DNA of 64,000 nucleotides, taken from positions 19,473 through 83,472 of the forward strand of contig CAVPLC010000060.1 of assembly GCA_963705835.1 (NCBI GenBank), given 5' to 3'. Positions within the stretch are counted from its first letter, which is position 1; each line of letters opens with the position of its first letter. This document shows, piece by piece, positions 43,729-51,593 of the stretch. Origin of the DNA: Palsa-504 sp963705835. Its GTDB lineage: Bacteria; Actinomycetota; Actinomycetes; Streptosporangiales; Streptosporangiaceae. The translations under genes were made by a program, and so were the position numbers. Below the pieces are notes generated by a model. It saw only the letters and a program-made list of their open reading frames with translations. It searched no databases and was not told where the DNA came from.

Positions 43729-45500
43729 CAATGCCGTTTAGAGCTTGCCGAAAAATAAGCCGTAGCTTCACGGGATCCGGCATGCTGATGTGATATGGGC
43801 AGCGTGGTGGTAACCAGCGAGATTCTGGCGGCGAAGTTCGAGACGATCTTCCCGCATCTGGATGAGCGGCAGCGGCGGCTGCTGCTGGGGGCCGAGGCCC
43901 GGGCGCTGGGGCATGGCGGGATCCGGCTGGTGGCCCGGGCCGCCGGGGTCCGCGAGGCCACGGTGTCGCTGGGCGTGGATGAGCTGGACTCGGGCGCCGG
44001 GCCGCTGGGCCGGGCACGCAGGCCCGGTGGCGGGCGCAAGCGGGCTGCCGTCCTGGATCCCGGGCTGCGCCCGGCGCTGCTGGCCCTGGTCGAGCCGGAA
44101 GAGCGCGGCGATCCGATGTCGCCGCTGCGGTGGACCACCAAGTCGACCCGCGCGCTGGCGGGCGAGCTGACCCGCCAGGGGCACCGGGTCGGCGCCGACA
44201 CCGTCAGTGACCTGCTCCGGGCGGAAGGATTCAGCCTGCAGGGCAACGCCAAGACCATCGAGGGCCAGCGGCACCCGGACCGGGACGCGCAGTTCCGTTA
44301 CATCAACGAGCAGGCCAGGGCCCATCAGGACAGCGCCGATCCGGTGATCAGCGTGGACACCAAGAAAAAGGAGAACGTCGGGGAGTTCAAGAACGGCGGC
44401 CGGGAATGGCGGCCCAGGGGCCAGCCGGCGGCCGCCCGCACGCATGACTTCCCGGACGAGCAGCTAGGCAAGGCCATCCCGTACGGCGTCTATGACCTGG
44501 CCGCGAACGCCGGCTGGGTGTCGGTCGGCACCGACCACGACACCGCCGCGTTCGCCGTCGAATCGATCCGCCGCTGGTGGAACGCGGCGGGCCGGGCCGC
44601 CTACCCCGGGGCCCGGCGGCTGCTGATCACCGCGGACGCGGGCGGCTCCAACGGCTACCGCACCCGCGCGCGGAAGGCCGAGCTCGCCGCGTTCGCGCTG
44701 CAGACAGGGCTCGCGGTCACGGTATGCCACTTCCCGCCCGGGACATCGAAATGGAACCGGATCGAGCACCGGCTGTTCTCCCACATCACCATGAACTGGC
44801 GCGGCCGGCCGCTGACCAGCCACGAGGTCATCGTCAACACCATCGCGGCCACCACCACCCGCACCGGCCTGACCGTCCGCGCCGAGCCCGACCCCGGCAC
44901 CTATGACACCGGGGTCAAGGTCAGCGACGAGCAGATGGCCGGCCTCCCGGTGGACCGCCACGACTGGCACGGCGACTGGAACTACACCCTCCGCCCCGAA
45001 CCCCCGCTCCCGCCCGGCAGCCCCGCGCCCGCCGCCCGGCCCGCCCGCCGCGACAGCGCCGGCTGGGCGCACCCCGCCCTGACCGGGATGCCGCACGCGG
45101 ACTGGACCCAGCTGACCGGCGCGCTGGTCATCCCCTACCAGGCCCACCGCGAAGCCGGGCTGCACATCGCCCGCGGCGGCCCCGCCAGCCGCAAGCCCGC
45201 CGGCGGGTACCCGGCCGCGCTCACCCTGCCCGAGATGATCCTGGCCACCATCTTGCGAGCACGCTTCCGCCTCCCGCTGCGGGTCCTCGCCGAGCTGTTC
45301 GGCGTCGTCATCGGCACCATCGCCAAGGCCGAGCGCCAGATCCGGCCGCTCCTGGACCAGCGCCGGCACGTCATCCAGCCGGCCGGAACGCAACTCAAGA
45401 CCCTCGCTGAACTCACCGATTTCGCCGCAGCACACGGCGTCACGCTCATCCCGGGAACCAAAGCCGCGCGTTAAAAATCTGCGAGCCCTAAACGGCATTG
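43729..45500 (+). mobile_element. ISAzo13-type insertion sequence with 10-bp target repeat
   Basis: Ends CAATGCCGTTTAGAGCTTGC (left) and CAATGCCGTTTAGGGCTCGC (right, read inward) are inverted repeats with two mismatches in 20. They are flanked by identical GGTCATAGCG at 43719-43728 and 45501-45510. Length is 1,772 bp with one transposase gene. The intact ends, duplication and gene suggest a recent insertion, 40 bases after the STAND gene stop. Confidence 0.85.
43795..45474 (+). CDS. ISAzo13-family transposase
   Basis: A 559-residue DDE transposase. N-terminal HTH (DERQRRLLLGAEARALGHGG, RAAGVREATVSLGVDEL), then characteristic family motifs PLRWTTKSTRALAGELTRQG, ISVDTKKKENVGEFKNGG (Asp), LLITADAGGSNGYRTR (Asp) and PPGTSKWNRIEHRLFSHI (Glu). 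After the usual catalytic core ends near residue 400, a further domain of about 150 residues continues to the stop. It fills the IS completely. Confidence 0.9.
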   Translation: MGSVVVTSEILAAKFETIFPHLDERQRRLLLGAEARALGHGGIRLVARAAGVREATVSLGVDELDSGAGPLGRARRPGGGRKRAAVLDPGLRPALLALVEPEERGDPMSPLRWTTKSTRALAGELTRQGHRVGADTVSDLLRAEGFSLQGNAKTIEGQRHPDRDAQFRYINEQARAHQDSADPVISVDTKKKENVGEFKNGGREWRPRGQPAAARTHDFPDEQLGKAIPYGVYDLAANAGWVSVGTDHDTAAFAVESIRRWWNAAGRAAYPGARRLLITADAGGSNGYRTRARKAELAAFALQTGLAVTVCHFPPGTSKWNRIEHRLFSHITMNWRGRPLTSHEVIVNTIAATTTRTGLTVRAEPDPGTYDTGVKVSDEQMAGLPVDRHDWHGDWNYTLRPEPPLPPGSPAPAARPARRDSAGWAHPALTGMPHADWTQLTGALVIPYQAHREAGLHIARGGPASRKPAGGYPAALTLPEMILATILRARFRLPLRVLAELFGVVIGTIAKAERQIRPLLDQRRHVIQPAGTQLKTLAELTDFAAAHGVTLIPGTKAAR

Positions 45501-45616
45501 GGTCATAGCGTGCCGTTACAACCCTCTCAGAGCGGCAGATTTACAGCTACCTGCGAGGTCTTGCGCCGACGCACCAATGCGCGAGCTACCGCGCTCTTTG
45601 CCGTTCGGGGTGTTAG

Positions 45617-47689
45617 CGCCGATTTTCGCGGCGGGTAGTTGTCCCCTGGGCTGACTGGATAGCAACCGGCTGCAGGGATTGCCTGTGGCCTTGCATGCAG
45701 GCTTTTTGCGCGATGGCTCCGCTGCGGGTGGCCATCTGGTGGGGTGGGTAGCGCTGACTGGTCGGTTCAGATTGCCGCTGATGCCCGATGGATAGCCTGC
45801 CGGACCTTACGGCACCACAGGCTTACAGCCATGTAATTCATTCCAGAATGACGCGATACCGGCGCGCCGGCGGGAGACCCAGCCGCAGACGTGATGAACT
45901 ATCAGCATCGACCAGTCAGCGAATACCCCTCAGCCCGCCCGGCCCGGCGGCGAGTTCTTCTTGAGCCCGGACTCCGCGGCGCACCGCCGCTATGAGGCGC
46001 TGCGCGCCTACCTGGCCGAGGGCCTGCCCGCGGCCGAGGCCGCCGCCCGGTTCGGCTACACCCCCGCGTCGCTGCTGTCGGCGGTCCGGGACTTCCGCGC
46101 CGGCGCGCGGGAGTTCTTCGTCACTGGCAGGCCCGGCCCGAAGACCGCCCCGGCCAAGGACGCCGCCCGGCCGCGGATCATCGAGCTGCGCGCCGCCGGG
46201 CACTCCATCGACGAGATCGCCCAGGCTCTGGCCGCCGAGGGCACCCCGCTGAACCGGACCGGGATCGCCGAGGTGATCGCCGGGCAGGGACTGCCCCGGA
46301 TGTGGCGCCGCCCTGAGACCGAGCGCGGCGGCCCGGCCCGGGAGGTCCAGGCCCGCGCCGAGGCGGCCGACTTCGCCGCGCTGCCCGGCCTGGCCGAGAC
46401 CCGGCTGGCCGGGCTGTTCCTGGCCATCCCGGACCTGATCGCGCTCGGCGTCCCGGACATGGTGGCCGCCGCGGGCTACCCGTCCACCGGCAAGATCCCC
46501 GCCCTGTCGTACCTGCTGTCGCTGCTGGCACTGAAGCTGACATCGACCCGGCGGGTCTCCCACGTCTACGACATCGCCGCCGATCCCGGCGCCGCCTTGT
46601 TCGCCGGGCTCACCGCCCTGCCGAAGGCCACCGCGCTGACCACCTACTCCTACCGGCTGGAACACGCCCGGCAGGCCGCGTTCCTGACCGCGGTGGACAA
46701 GGCCGCCATCACGGCCGGGCTCGCCACCGGCGACGCGCTCAACCTGGACTTCCACGCCGTGATGCACTGGGGCGAGGACCCGGTCCTGGAAAAGCACTAC
46801 GTGCCCCGCCGGTCCCAGCGCACCCGCTCGGTGCTGACGTTCTTCGCTGAAGACGCCGGCACCCACACCCTGCTGTATGCCAACGCCGACCTGTCCAAGG
46901 CCAGCCAGAACCGGGAAGTCATCGCCTTCGCCGACCACTGGAAGGCCGTCACCGGGTCCGACCCGGCGCTGCTGATCTTCGACTCCAAGCTCACCACCCA
47001 GGCCGTGCTGGCCGAGCTCGACGACCGCAAGATCGGGTTCATCACCCTGCGCGCCCGCCACCCCGGCATCACCAAGACCCTGGCCGTCCTCCCCGCCACA
47101 GCCTGGAAACCCATGACCCTCGGCCGGGCCGGCGGCAAGACCCGCCGCGTCAAAGTGCACGACGACCCCGCCGCGACCCTGTCGGCCTACCCCCGCCCGA
47201 TCCGCCAGCTCGCCGTCACCGGCCTGGGCCACGACCAGCCCACCTTGCTGATCACCAACCGGCCCCAGCTCCCGGCCCGGCAGGTCATCAGCTCCTACGC
47301 CCGGCGGATGAACATCGAGCAGCGCCTCGCCGAAGCCATCCAGTCCTTCAGCCTGGACGCCCTCGCCGGCGCCGTCCCGCTCAACGTCGACCTCGACGTC
47401 ACCTTGTCGGTCCTGGCCCACACCCTCTGCGCCGCCCTGCGCCGCCGCCTGCCCGGCTATGCCACCGCCACCCCCGACACCCTGCAGCGCCGGTTTCTCA
47501 ACACCGGCGGCATCATCGAAAACGACCGCAGGCAGACCACCATCCGGCTGGCCCGCCGCACCTACTCACCCATCCTGCGCCAGGCCAGCCTGCCCGAAAC
47601 GATCACCGTCCCCTGGTGGGACGGCCGGACCCTCCGCTACCAGTACGACTGACCAGACTGGGGGCCAATTCGCTTAGTGAAAATCGGCG
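45617..47689 (+). mobile_element. IS4/IS1634-like insertion sequence with TTAG target repeat
   Basis: CGCCGATTTTC at the left end (45617) and its inverse at the right end (ending 47689) form the terminal repeat. TTAG flanks both sides (45613-45616 and 47690-47693). The single transposase gene starts about 340 bases inside, an unusually long left non-coding part in which no gene is visible. Confidence 0.7.
45961..47652 (+). CDS. IS4-like DDE transposase
   Basis: A 563-residue protein. N-terminal helix-turn-helix region (AEGLPAAEAAARFGYTPASL), then a transposase core with ALNLDFHAVMHWGEDPVLEK (Asp), a middle Asp in LLIFDSKLTTQAVLAELDDR, and the C-terminal YARRMNIEQRLAEAIQSFSL with the Glu of the YREK-like signature, as in IS4-superfamily enzymes. 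The exact IS family is not certain. The first frame codon could be TTG/ATG near 45961; the ATG-equivalent is not clearly preceded by a ribosome site. Confidence 0.82.
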   Translation: MSPDSAAHRRYEALRAYLAEGLPAAEAAARFGYTPASLLSAVRDFRAGAREFFVTGRPGPKTAPAKDAARPRIIELRAAGHSIDEIAQALAAEGTPLNRTGIAEVIAGQGLPRMWRRPETERGGPAREVQARAEAADFAALPGLAETRLAGLFLAIPDLIALGVPDMVAAAGYPSTGKIPALSYLLSLLALKLTSTRRVSHVYDIAADPGAALFAGLTALPKATALTTYSYRLEHARQAAFLTAVDKAAITAGLATGDALNLDFHAVMHWGEDPVLEKHYVPRRSQRTRSVLTFFAEDAGTHTLLYANADLSKASQNREVIAFADHWKAVTGSDPALLIFDSKLTTQAVLAELDDRKIGFITLRARHPGITKTLAVLPATAWKPMTLGRAGGKTRRVKVHDDPAATLSAYPRPIRQLAVTGLGHDQPTLLITNRPQLPARQVISSYARRMNIEQRLAEAIQSFSLDALAGAVPLNVDLDVTLSVLAHTLCAALRRRLPGYATATPDTLQRRFLNTGGIIENDRRQTTIRLARRTYSPILRQASLPETITVPWWDGRTLRYQYD

Positions 47690-47866
47690 TTAGCTGCTAA
47701 GGAAATTCTAACGCAGGAGACAAACGAGTTGAATGCTCACCTTTTCTCACGAATGAGTGAAGGTGGTGTGAGATCTAAGAAGTCGTCTAAACTAGTCAGC
47801 TGGCGCTGTCGACACTACAGATTAGAGACCATCTCGAGGGACGCCAGTCCCTCAGCCCGCCAACCG

Positions 47867-48001
47867 GTATATTTCAGCCTGTCGCATAAAGGGCCTGAAG
47901 ACATACTCGACCCCCACATTTGGGGCTCTTGCTCCCAAGAAATCCCAGATCTTGTGGCGCTGGAACCTTGACCAGGGTTAGTGCGACAGGCTGATTTATA
48001 C
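47867..48001. repeat. MITE-like 135-bp inverted-repeat unit
   Basis: GTATATTTCAGCCTGTCGCA at the left and, read inward from 48001, GTATAAATCAGCCTGTCGCA at the right frame a non-coding 135-bp segment. Two mismatches occur in 20. A 13-bp core (TCAGCCTGTCGCA) is perfect. No target duplication is evident. The size and lack of a gene suggest a miniature transposable element or a large hairpin. The rest of 47690-48067 holds no recognisable gene. Confidence 0.5.
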
Positions 48002-48067
48002 ATCGCCGTGCTTGTCGTGAAAGTACTCATTTGCCGCGAGTAGGGCGCGGCGAGGTAGCCGCTGCAG

Positions 48068-48403
48068 TCACGCCCGACTGGATCGCACTGGACGTGCTGG
48101 CCTCCATAGCGCCCTGGGACAAGCTTGAGGTCGCGGGGCAGGGGCACGGAACGGTCCGGCGGGAAGCTCCCGCCGGAGGTCATGATGTAACCCAGCTTGG
48201 CTGCCCCGTGGCTTGACGCTGTCGGTGAATTGCCGCCACGCTCGCGCGGGGAAGATCAAGCCGGAGGCCTCCGCCGCTTTACTGTCGCGGACGCACACGT
48301 TCGCCTGCCCGTCTCCCATGGCGGCGACTTCGACGCAGTTCGCCTGCCCGTTGCTGTGGCTGCTTTTCCGCCACAGCAGGTCCGGAAAATCGGTGCTGCT
48401 CAT
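48068..48403 (-). CDS. DUF397 protein
   Basis: DUF397 proteins are small actinobacterial partners of XRE/DUF5753 regulators and are required for morphological or antibiotic control in some species. The first 65 residues (LLWRKSSHSNGQANCVEVAA ... VCVRDSKAAEASGLIF) fit the family. The reading frame then continues for about 45 Arg/Pro-rich residues, beyond the normal end, perhaps because a stop was lost. It starts three bases after the regulator's stop, so the pair is one transcript. Confidence 0.8.
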   Translation of the reverse strand: MSSTDFPDLLWRKSSHSNGQANCVEVAAMGDGQANVCVRDSKAAEASGLIFPARAWRQFTDSVKPRGSQAGLHHDLRRELPAGPFRAPAPRPQACPRALWRPARPVRSSRA

Positions 48404-48406
48404 GTC

Positions 48407-49285
48407 CTACAGTTCCTCCGCAGCGTGATGGATGAGGTCCCGGGATGCGATTTCGTCCAGGCCTGCGTCCCAGATGCCGCCGAACGCCTGCGCGTACCGC
48501 TCGACCTCACCGGGCTTGTCCAGGTACAGGGCGCCGGTGAAGCCGTCCATGTAGACGGTGGCGGGCTCGCTTTCCCGCCCGTCGCCGTTGAGCGGGAACC
48601 GCAGGATGACGAACGGCCCCGACATCAGCCCCGGGTGCAGCCCGGCGCTGAACGGCACGACCCGCAGCGACACGTTCGGCAGTTCGGCCACCTCGGCGAG
48701 CCGGGCGAGCTGCCCGGCCATGATCGCCGGCCCGCCGACGGGCCGGCGCAGGATGCCCTCGTTGAGGGCGACCTGCAGGTGCAGGGGAGCGGTGGCCCGG
48801 CGGATGAGCGGCTGGCGGGCCATCCGGACGTGGACGCGGCGGCTGATTTCCTCGTCGTCCACGCCGGGGTTGTCGGCCCGGATCAGGGTGCGCGCGTAGT
48901 CCTCGGTCTGCAGCAGGCCGGGGACGAGCTCGGATTCGTACCAGGCCAGCTGCGAGGCGGCTTCTTCCAGGCCGATGTAGACGTCGAAGCCTTCGGGGAT
49001 GACGTCGCCGTAGGCGTGCCACCAGCCGCGGGCTTTGGTTTCCCGGGCCAGGCCCATGAGGGCCTCGGTGAGGTCGGCGGGGGCGGCGTAGATCTTGCAC
49101 ATGGCCTCGACGTCGAGGCTGCGCAGGCTGGTCTGGCCGGTCTCGATGCGCCAGATCTTGGCCTCGGACCATTCCAGCTTCTCCGCGGCGGCCTTGACGG
49201 TCAGGCGTTCCCGGCCGCGGAGTTCGCGCAGGTACCGGCCGAGTTGCCGGCGCGGCACGGTCGATCCGGTGGTTTCTACCGCCAT
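48407..49285 (-). CDS. XRE-family regulator with DUF5753
   Basis: A 292-residue protein. XRE HTH at about residues 14-65 (LRGRERLTVKAAAEKLEWSE followed by AKIWRIETGQTSL), then the DUF5753 domain with LEEAASQLAWYESELVPGLL and QTEDYARTLI near residues 105-135 and a C-terminal VYMDGFTGALYLDKPGEVER. These regulators pair with DUF397 proteins throughout the Actinobacteria and are common on integrative elements. The 240 bases upstream (49286-49525) are AT-richer and probably hold the promoter. Confidence 0.88.
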   Translation of the reverse strand: MAVETTGSTVPRRQLGRYLRELRGRERLTVKAAAEKLEWSEAKIWRIETGQTSLRSLDVEAMCKIYAAPADLTEALMGLARETKARGWWHAYGDVIPEGFDVYIGLEEAASQLAWYESELVPGLLQTEDYARTLIRADNPGVDDEEISRRVHVRMARQPLIRRATAPLHLQVALNEGILRRPVGGPAIMAGQLARLAEVAELPNVSLRVVPFSAGLHPGLMSGPFVILRFPLNGDGRESEPATVYMDGFTGALYLDKPGEVERYAQAFGGIWDAGLDEIASRDLIHHAAEEL

Positions 49286-49525
49286 GGCCGCCGTCCTTTC
49301 ACAGCGAGGGTATCGCGCACCCGGAATGAAAGCATCTCACCGCACGATCCGAAGTGAGGTTCTCATGATGATTATTCACATCGTGGATTCATTTTGAAAG
49401 CTTGCAGATTTCCGGGCGGGTGTGCTTGACTCGATCCACAGCGGCCCTGGCCGCACCGAGCGTCGCAAGGGAACGGCGCGCTCCCATACATCCGCATTGG
49501 CGACCGAGCCTCAAGGGACCCAGGC

Positions 49526-49798
49526 ATGTGTGAGAGAGCGACCCTCGCCCCTACCCCCGAAGCGGCAGCTGTGCGCACCGGAGCCCGGGGCCAGGTCCGG
49601 CCCGTCGATGCCGATGCGCTGGCGGAGCTGGAGTTCCACTGGGGATCGGCCTACCACCTGGCCGTCACCGGCGGCAGCTGGACCGCGCGGCGCCGCGACG
49701 GCAGGGGCGGCACGCTCACCGGTCAAGCCCCCGAGGGCCTGCGCCTGCAGATCCTGGCCGATTATGCGGCGATGCGCGTGCCCCGGGACCTGCCGTGA
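49526..49798 (+). CDS. Small conserved actinobacterial hypothetical protein
   Basis: A 90-residue protein with a recognisable core, ELEFHWGSAYHLAVTGGSWT, followed by ARRRDGRGGTLTGQAPEGLR and LQILADYAAMRVPRDLP. Similar small proteins are frequent near XRE/DUF397 pairs and transfer genes in actinomycetes. They have no known function. ATG 49526 follows AAGGGACCC. Confidence 0.7.
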   Translation: MCERATLAPTPEAAAVRTGARGQVRPVDADALAELEFHWGSAYHLAVTGGSWTARRRDGRGGTLTGQAPEGLRLQILADYAAMRVPRDLP

Positions 49799-49963
49799 GG
49801 CCGGAACGGTACCCGCCGGAACGTACCCTGCCGGCTCGCCGAGGCGGCCCATGCGGGCATGTTGCCGCCGGCCTCCGCGCGTACGCCCGCGAGCCGCGAG
49901 CCCGTTCCGGCCCGCTGCCGCACCGGCCGCGGATGCTGGAGGCCTGTATCCGGGCGGCAGGCC

Positions 49964-50242
49964 GTGAACGGCCTGGAGCTGCCGGGGCAGCTATGGCGTC
50001 TGGGCCAGTTCCGCGCGCGGAATCCGGGCGTGATGATCAGCCGGGATACCGGCTTCGGTTTCTGGCAGGCCTGGATACCGGTGAGCAACGGCGGGACCGT
50101 GATTACCCGGTACCTGCTGCCGGACCTGCTGGACAAGCTCGAGGAGTTGCTCGGCCCCGAACGCAGCCACGGCAGCGGGGACCCCGATGCTCCGGACGAC
50201 AGCGCCGGGCCCGGCACCGATCACCAGGACCGTGGCCGGTGA
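49964..50242 (+). CDS. Small hypothetical protein
   Basis: Core: NGLELPGQLWRLGQFRARNP, GVMISRDTGFGFWQAWIPVS, YLLPDLLDKLEELLGPE. The frame is open from 49859, but the preceding sequence is Arg/Pro-rich and GTG 49964 gives a compact 92-residue product. The stop (GTGA) overlaps a potential start of the next small gene. Function unknown; it belongs to the cluster of small element-borne genes. Confidence 0.55.
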   Translation: MNGLELPGQLWRLGQFRARNPGVMISRDTGFGFWQAWIPVSNGGTVITRYLLPDLLDKLEELLGPERSHGSGDPDAPDDSAGPGTDHQDRGR

Positions 50243-50474
50243 CCGGGACGTCCGCCGGCCCGGCCGTGCCGGGACGATCTGACCCTGCGTGTCTTCCGTG
50301 CCCTGTACGCCGAGTTCGACCTGCGCACGGTCGGCGGTACGCATGTCGTCGTGCCCCGGGGTACTCCATGGTTCGCCGGGCACAGCCTGGGCGAGATCGC
50401 CCGCCAGATCAGCGAGTACGAGCATCCGCACAGGGGCCAGCTGCCGGGCGGCAGTCCCGCGGACCCCGGTTAGC
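50239..50474 (+). pseudogene. Small gene with an apparent frameshift
   Basis: GTG 50239 overlaps the previous stop and reads MTGTSAGPAVPG. Shortly after (about 50272) the coding-like sequence is in another frame: DDLTLRVFRALYAEFDLRTV, GGTHVVVPRGTPWFAGHSLG, EIARQISEYEHPHRGQLPGG, stopping at 50472-50474. The second part has strong GC third-position bias and looks like a real roughly 65-residue domain. Either a one-base shift occurred or a CTG start (50279) is used. Confidence 0.45.
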
Positions 50475-50523
50475 CAGGCGCCGGCGACCTCCGGTCGGGC
50501 CGTGCCTGCGGCTCGTGCGGCTG

Positions 50524-50799
50524 CTAGTTCGGCCGCGGGCCGACGTAGGTCCCGCGGTGGGGGACGGTGAACACGACGCCCTCGTCGCGCAGCAGCGCCA
50601 TGGTGCGGCGGACGGTGTCCCGGCTGACCCCGTAGGTCTGGACCAGGGAGCTTTCCGACGGCACCGGGTCCAGGTGCTGCAGCTTGCCGCTGTCGATCAT
50701 CCGGCGGACGATGCCCGCGAGCTGGACGTACAGGGGTTCGTCCGCGTACGGGTTGATCGCATCGTCCGGCATGGAAGCAAGGTAGCGGATGTTGATCAT
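50524..50799 (-). CDS. GntR-family transcriptional regulator (short)
   Basis: A 91-residue protein that is little more than the GntR winged helix: PLYVQLAGIVRRMIDSGKLQ, VPSESSLVQTYGVSRDTVRR, TMALLRDEGVVFTVPHRGTY. Single-domain GntR proteins of this kind repress transfer genes on actinomycete integrative elements (KorSA-type on pSAM2), a good analogy but not proof. ATG 50772 (MPDDAINPYADEP) is an alternative start. It is divergent from the transfer operon, with repeated operator-like sites between. Confidence 0.82.
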   Translation of the reverse strand: MINIRYLASMPDDAINPYADEPLYVQLAGIVRRMIDSGKLQHLDPVPSESSLVQTYGVSRDTVRRTMALLRDEGVVFTVPHRGTYVGPRPN

Positions 50800-50850
50800 G
50801 TCCTGATCAGCACATATGTACCTAACGTTCCTAACGTATGTAACGTAGGT
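50793..50850. promoter_or_regulatory. Operator array: TGATCA pair and three TAACGT units
   Basis: TGATCA occurs at 50793-50798 and 50804-50809 (one helical turn apart). TAACGT occurs at 50823-50828, 50832-50837 and 50841-50846, exactly 9 bp apart, with related flanks. The array covers the start of the gntR gene and is a likely autoregulatory site. Confidence 0.6.
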
Positions 50851-50917
50851 TATGATGGTTCGGGATCTCCGCCAGTCGCGGACACCCAGGCGACCGCGTC
50901 GTCGGCCCGCCCCGCCT

Positions 50918-51052
50918 GCCGGGCTCTGCGAGCTCCCCGGCAGAGCCGTCAGCGCCCATCGGGCGCTCGTTCCCCGGCTCTGCCGGGGTTCCCATGTGAT
51001 CCCCGCCTTGACGTGTCATTTCGCCGGTTATCTCACCGTGTATCTCACCGTG
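50918..51052 (+). promoter_or_regulatory. Leader with mutually exclusive stems and a 12-bp tandem repeat
   Basis: GCAGAGCC at 50940-50947 can pair with GGCTCTGC either upstream (50922-50929) or downstream (50976-50983). The downstream pairing extends to a 14-bp stem (50935-50948 with 50975-50988) around an inner hairpin (50951-50967). Further on, TATCTCACCGTG is repeated directly at 51029-51040 and 51041-51052 after a TTGACG (51008-51013) that could be a -35 box. It reads as the control region of the transfer operon. Confidence 0.45.
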
Positions 51053-51128
51053 TTATTGGTTTCCCCTTTCCCCGGCCCTACCGTCGCGGTCACCAGGTCC
51101 TCCGGACCAAAGGAAAGGGACTGACCTC

Positions 51129-51392
51129 GTGACGCACAGCTGCCACACCAGGCGACGAAAACGGCGCAGGCTGATGACCTCCGCCACCGTGACGCTCGTT
51201 ATCGCCGCGTTCTTGTCCGGCGCGGTAACCGCCGTATTCGTGATGCTCGTCGCCGGCATCCACGCCGGTGACCGCCCCCGCCGCCTGACCGCCGCACCGC
51301 CCGGCCACCTGGAAGCCCTCACCCGCACCATGCTCGGCGTCGGCGTCCGCACCGGTCCCTCCGCCAGCAACCAAGACGGCGGAAAGGACTGA
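51129..51392 (+). CDS. Small membrane protein of the transfer operon
   Basis: An 87-residue protein with a basic N-terminus (CHTRRRKRRR), one membrane segment at about residues 19-44 (SATVTLVIAAFLSGAVTAVF) and a hydrophilic tail (LEALTRTMLGVGVRTGPSAS). GTG 51129 follows GAAAGGGACTG. Similar short single-pass proteins are seen at the head of transfer operons on actinomycete elements. Role unknown. Confidence 0.65.
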   Translation: MTHSCHTRRRKRRRLMTSATVTLVIAAFLSGAVTAVFVMLVAGIHAGDRPRRLTAAPPGHLEALTRTMLGVGVRTGPSASNQDGGKD

Positions 51393-51394
51393 CG

Positions 51395-51535
51395 ATGCGC
51401 CACCGAACCCGCTCTCAGCCCGCCCATATCCGGCGCCGCAAATGCCGCGACCGCCATCGCCAATACTGCCGCGGCATTTCCCGGCACCCTCAGGCAATTC
51501 GCGCCCCCTACCGGAAAGGAATGCTCCCGCCATGA
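51395..51535 (+). CDS. Very short basic ORF in coupled chain
   Basis: ATG 51395, 3 bases after the previous stop with GGAAAGGAC upstream, encodes a 46-residue Arg/His-rich peptide (MRHRTRSQPAHIRRRKCRDR ... KGMLPP). Its stop overlaps another ATG at 51532 that opens a 21-codon reading. That reading's stop in turn overlaps the DUF2637 gene's ATG at 51594. The ATGA chain suggests translation, but the peptides have no recognisable domain. Confidence 0.35.
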   Translation: MRHRTRSQPAHIRRRKCRDRHRQYCRGISRHPQAIRAPYRKGMLPP

Positions 51536-51593
51536 CAGCGGTCATGCGCCGGACATCCCCCAGCGGACTGGCCATAACCCCGGAGCCCATCTC

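Noticed and set aside
47729..47971. Possible 80-codon gene after the IS4-like element
   Set aside because: Although a purine-rich stretch precedes a TTG, codon-position bias is absent and the frame runs through the MITE-like inverted repeat.
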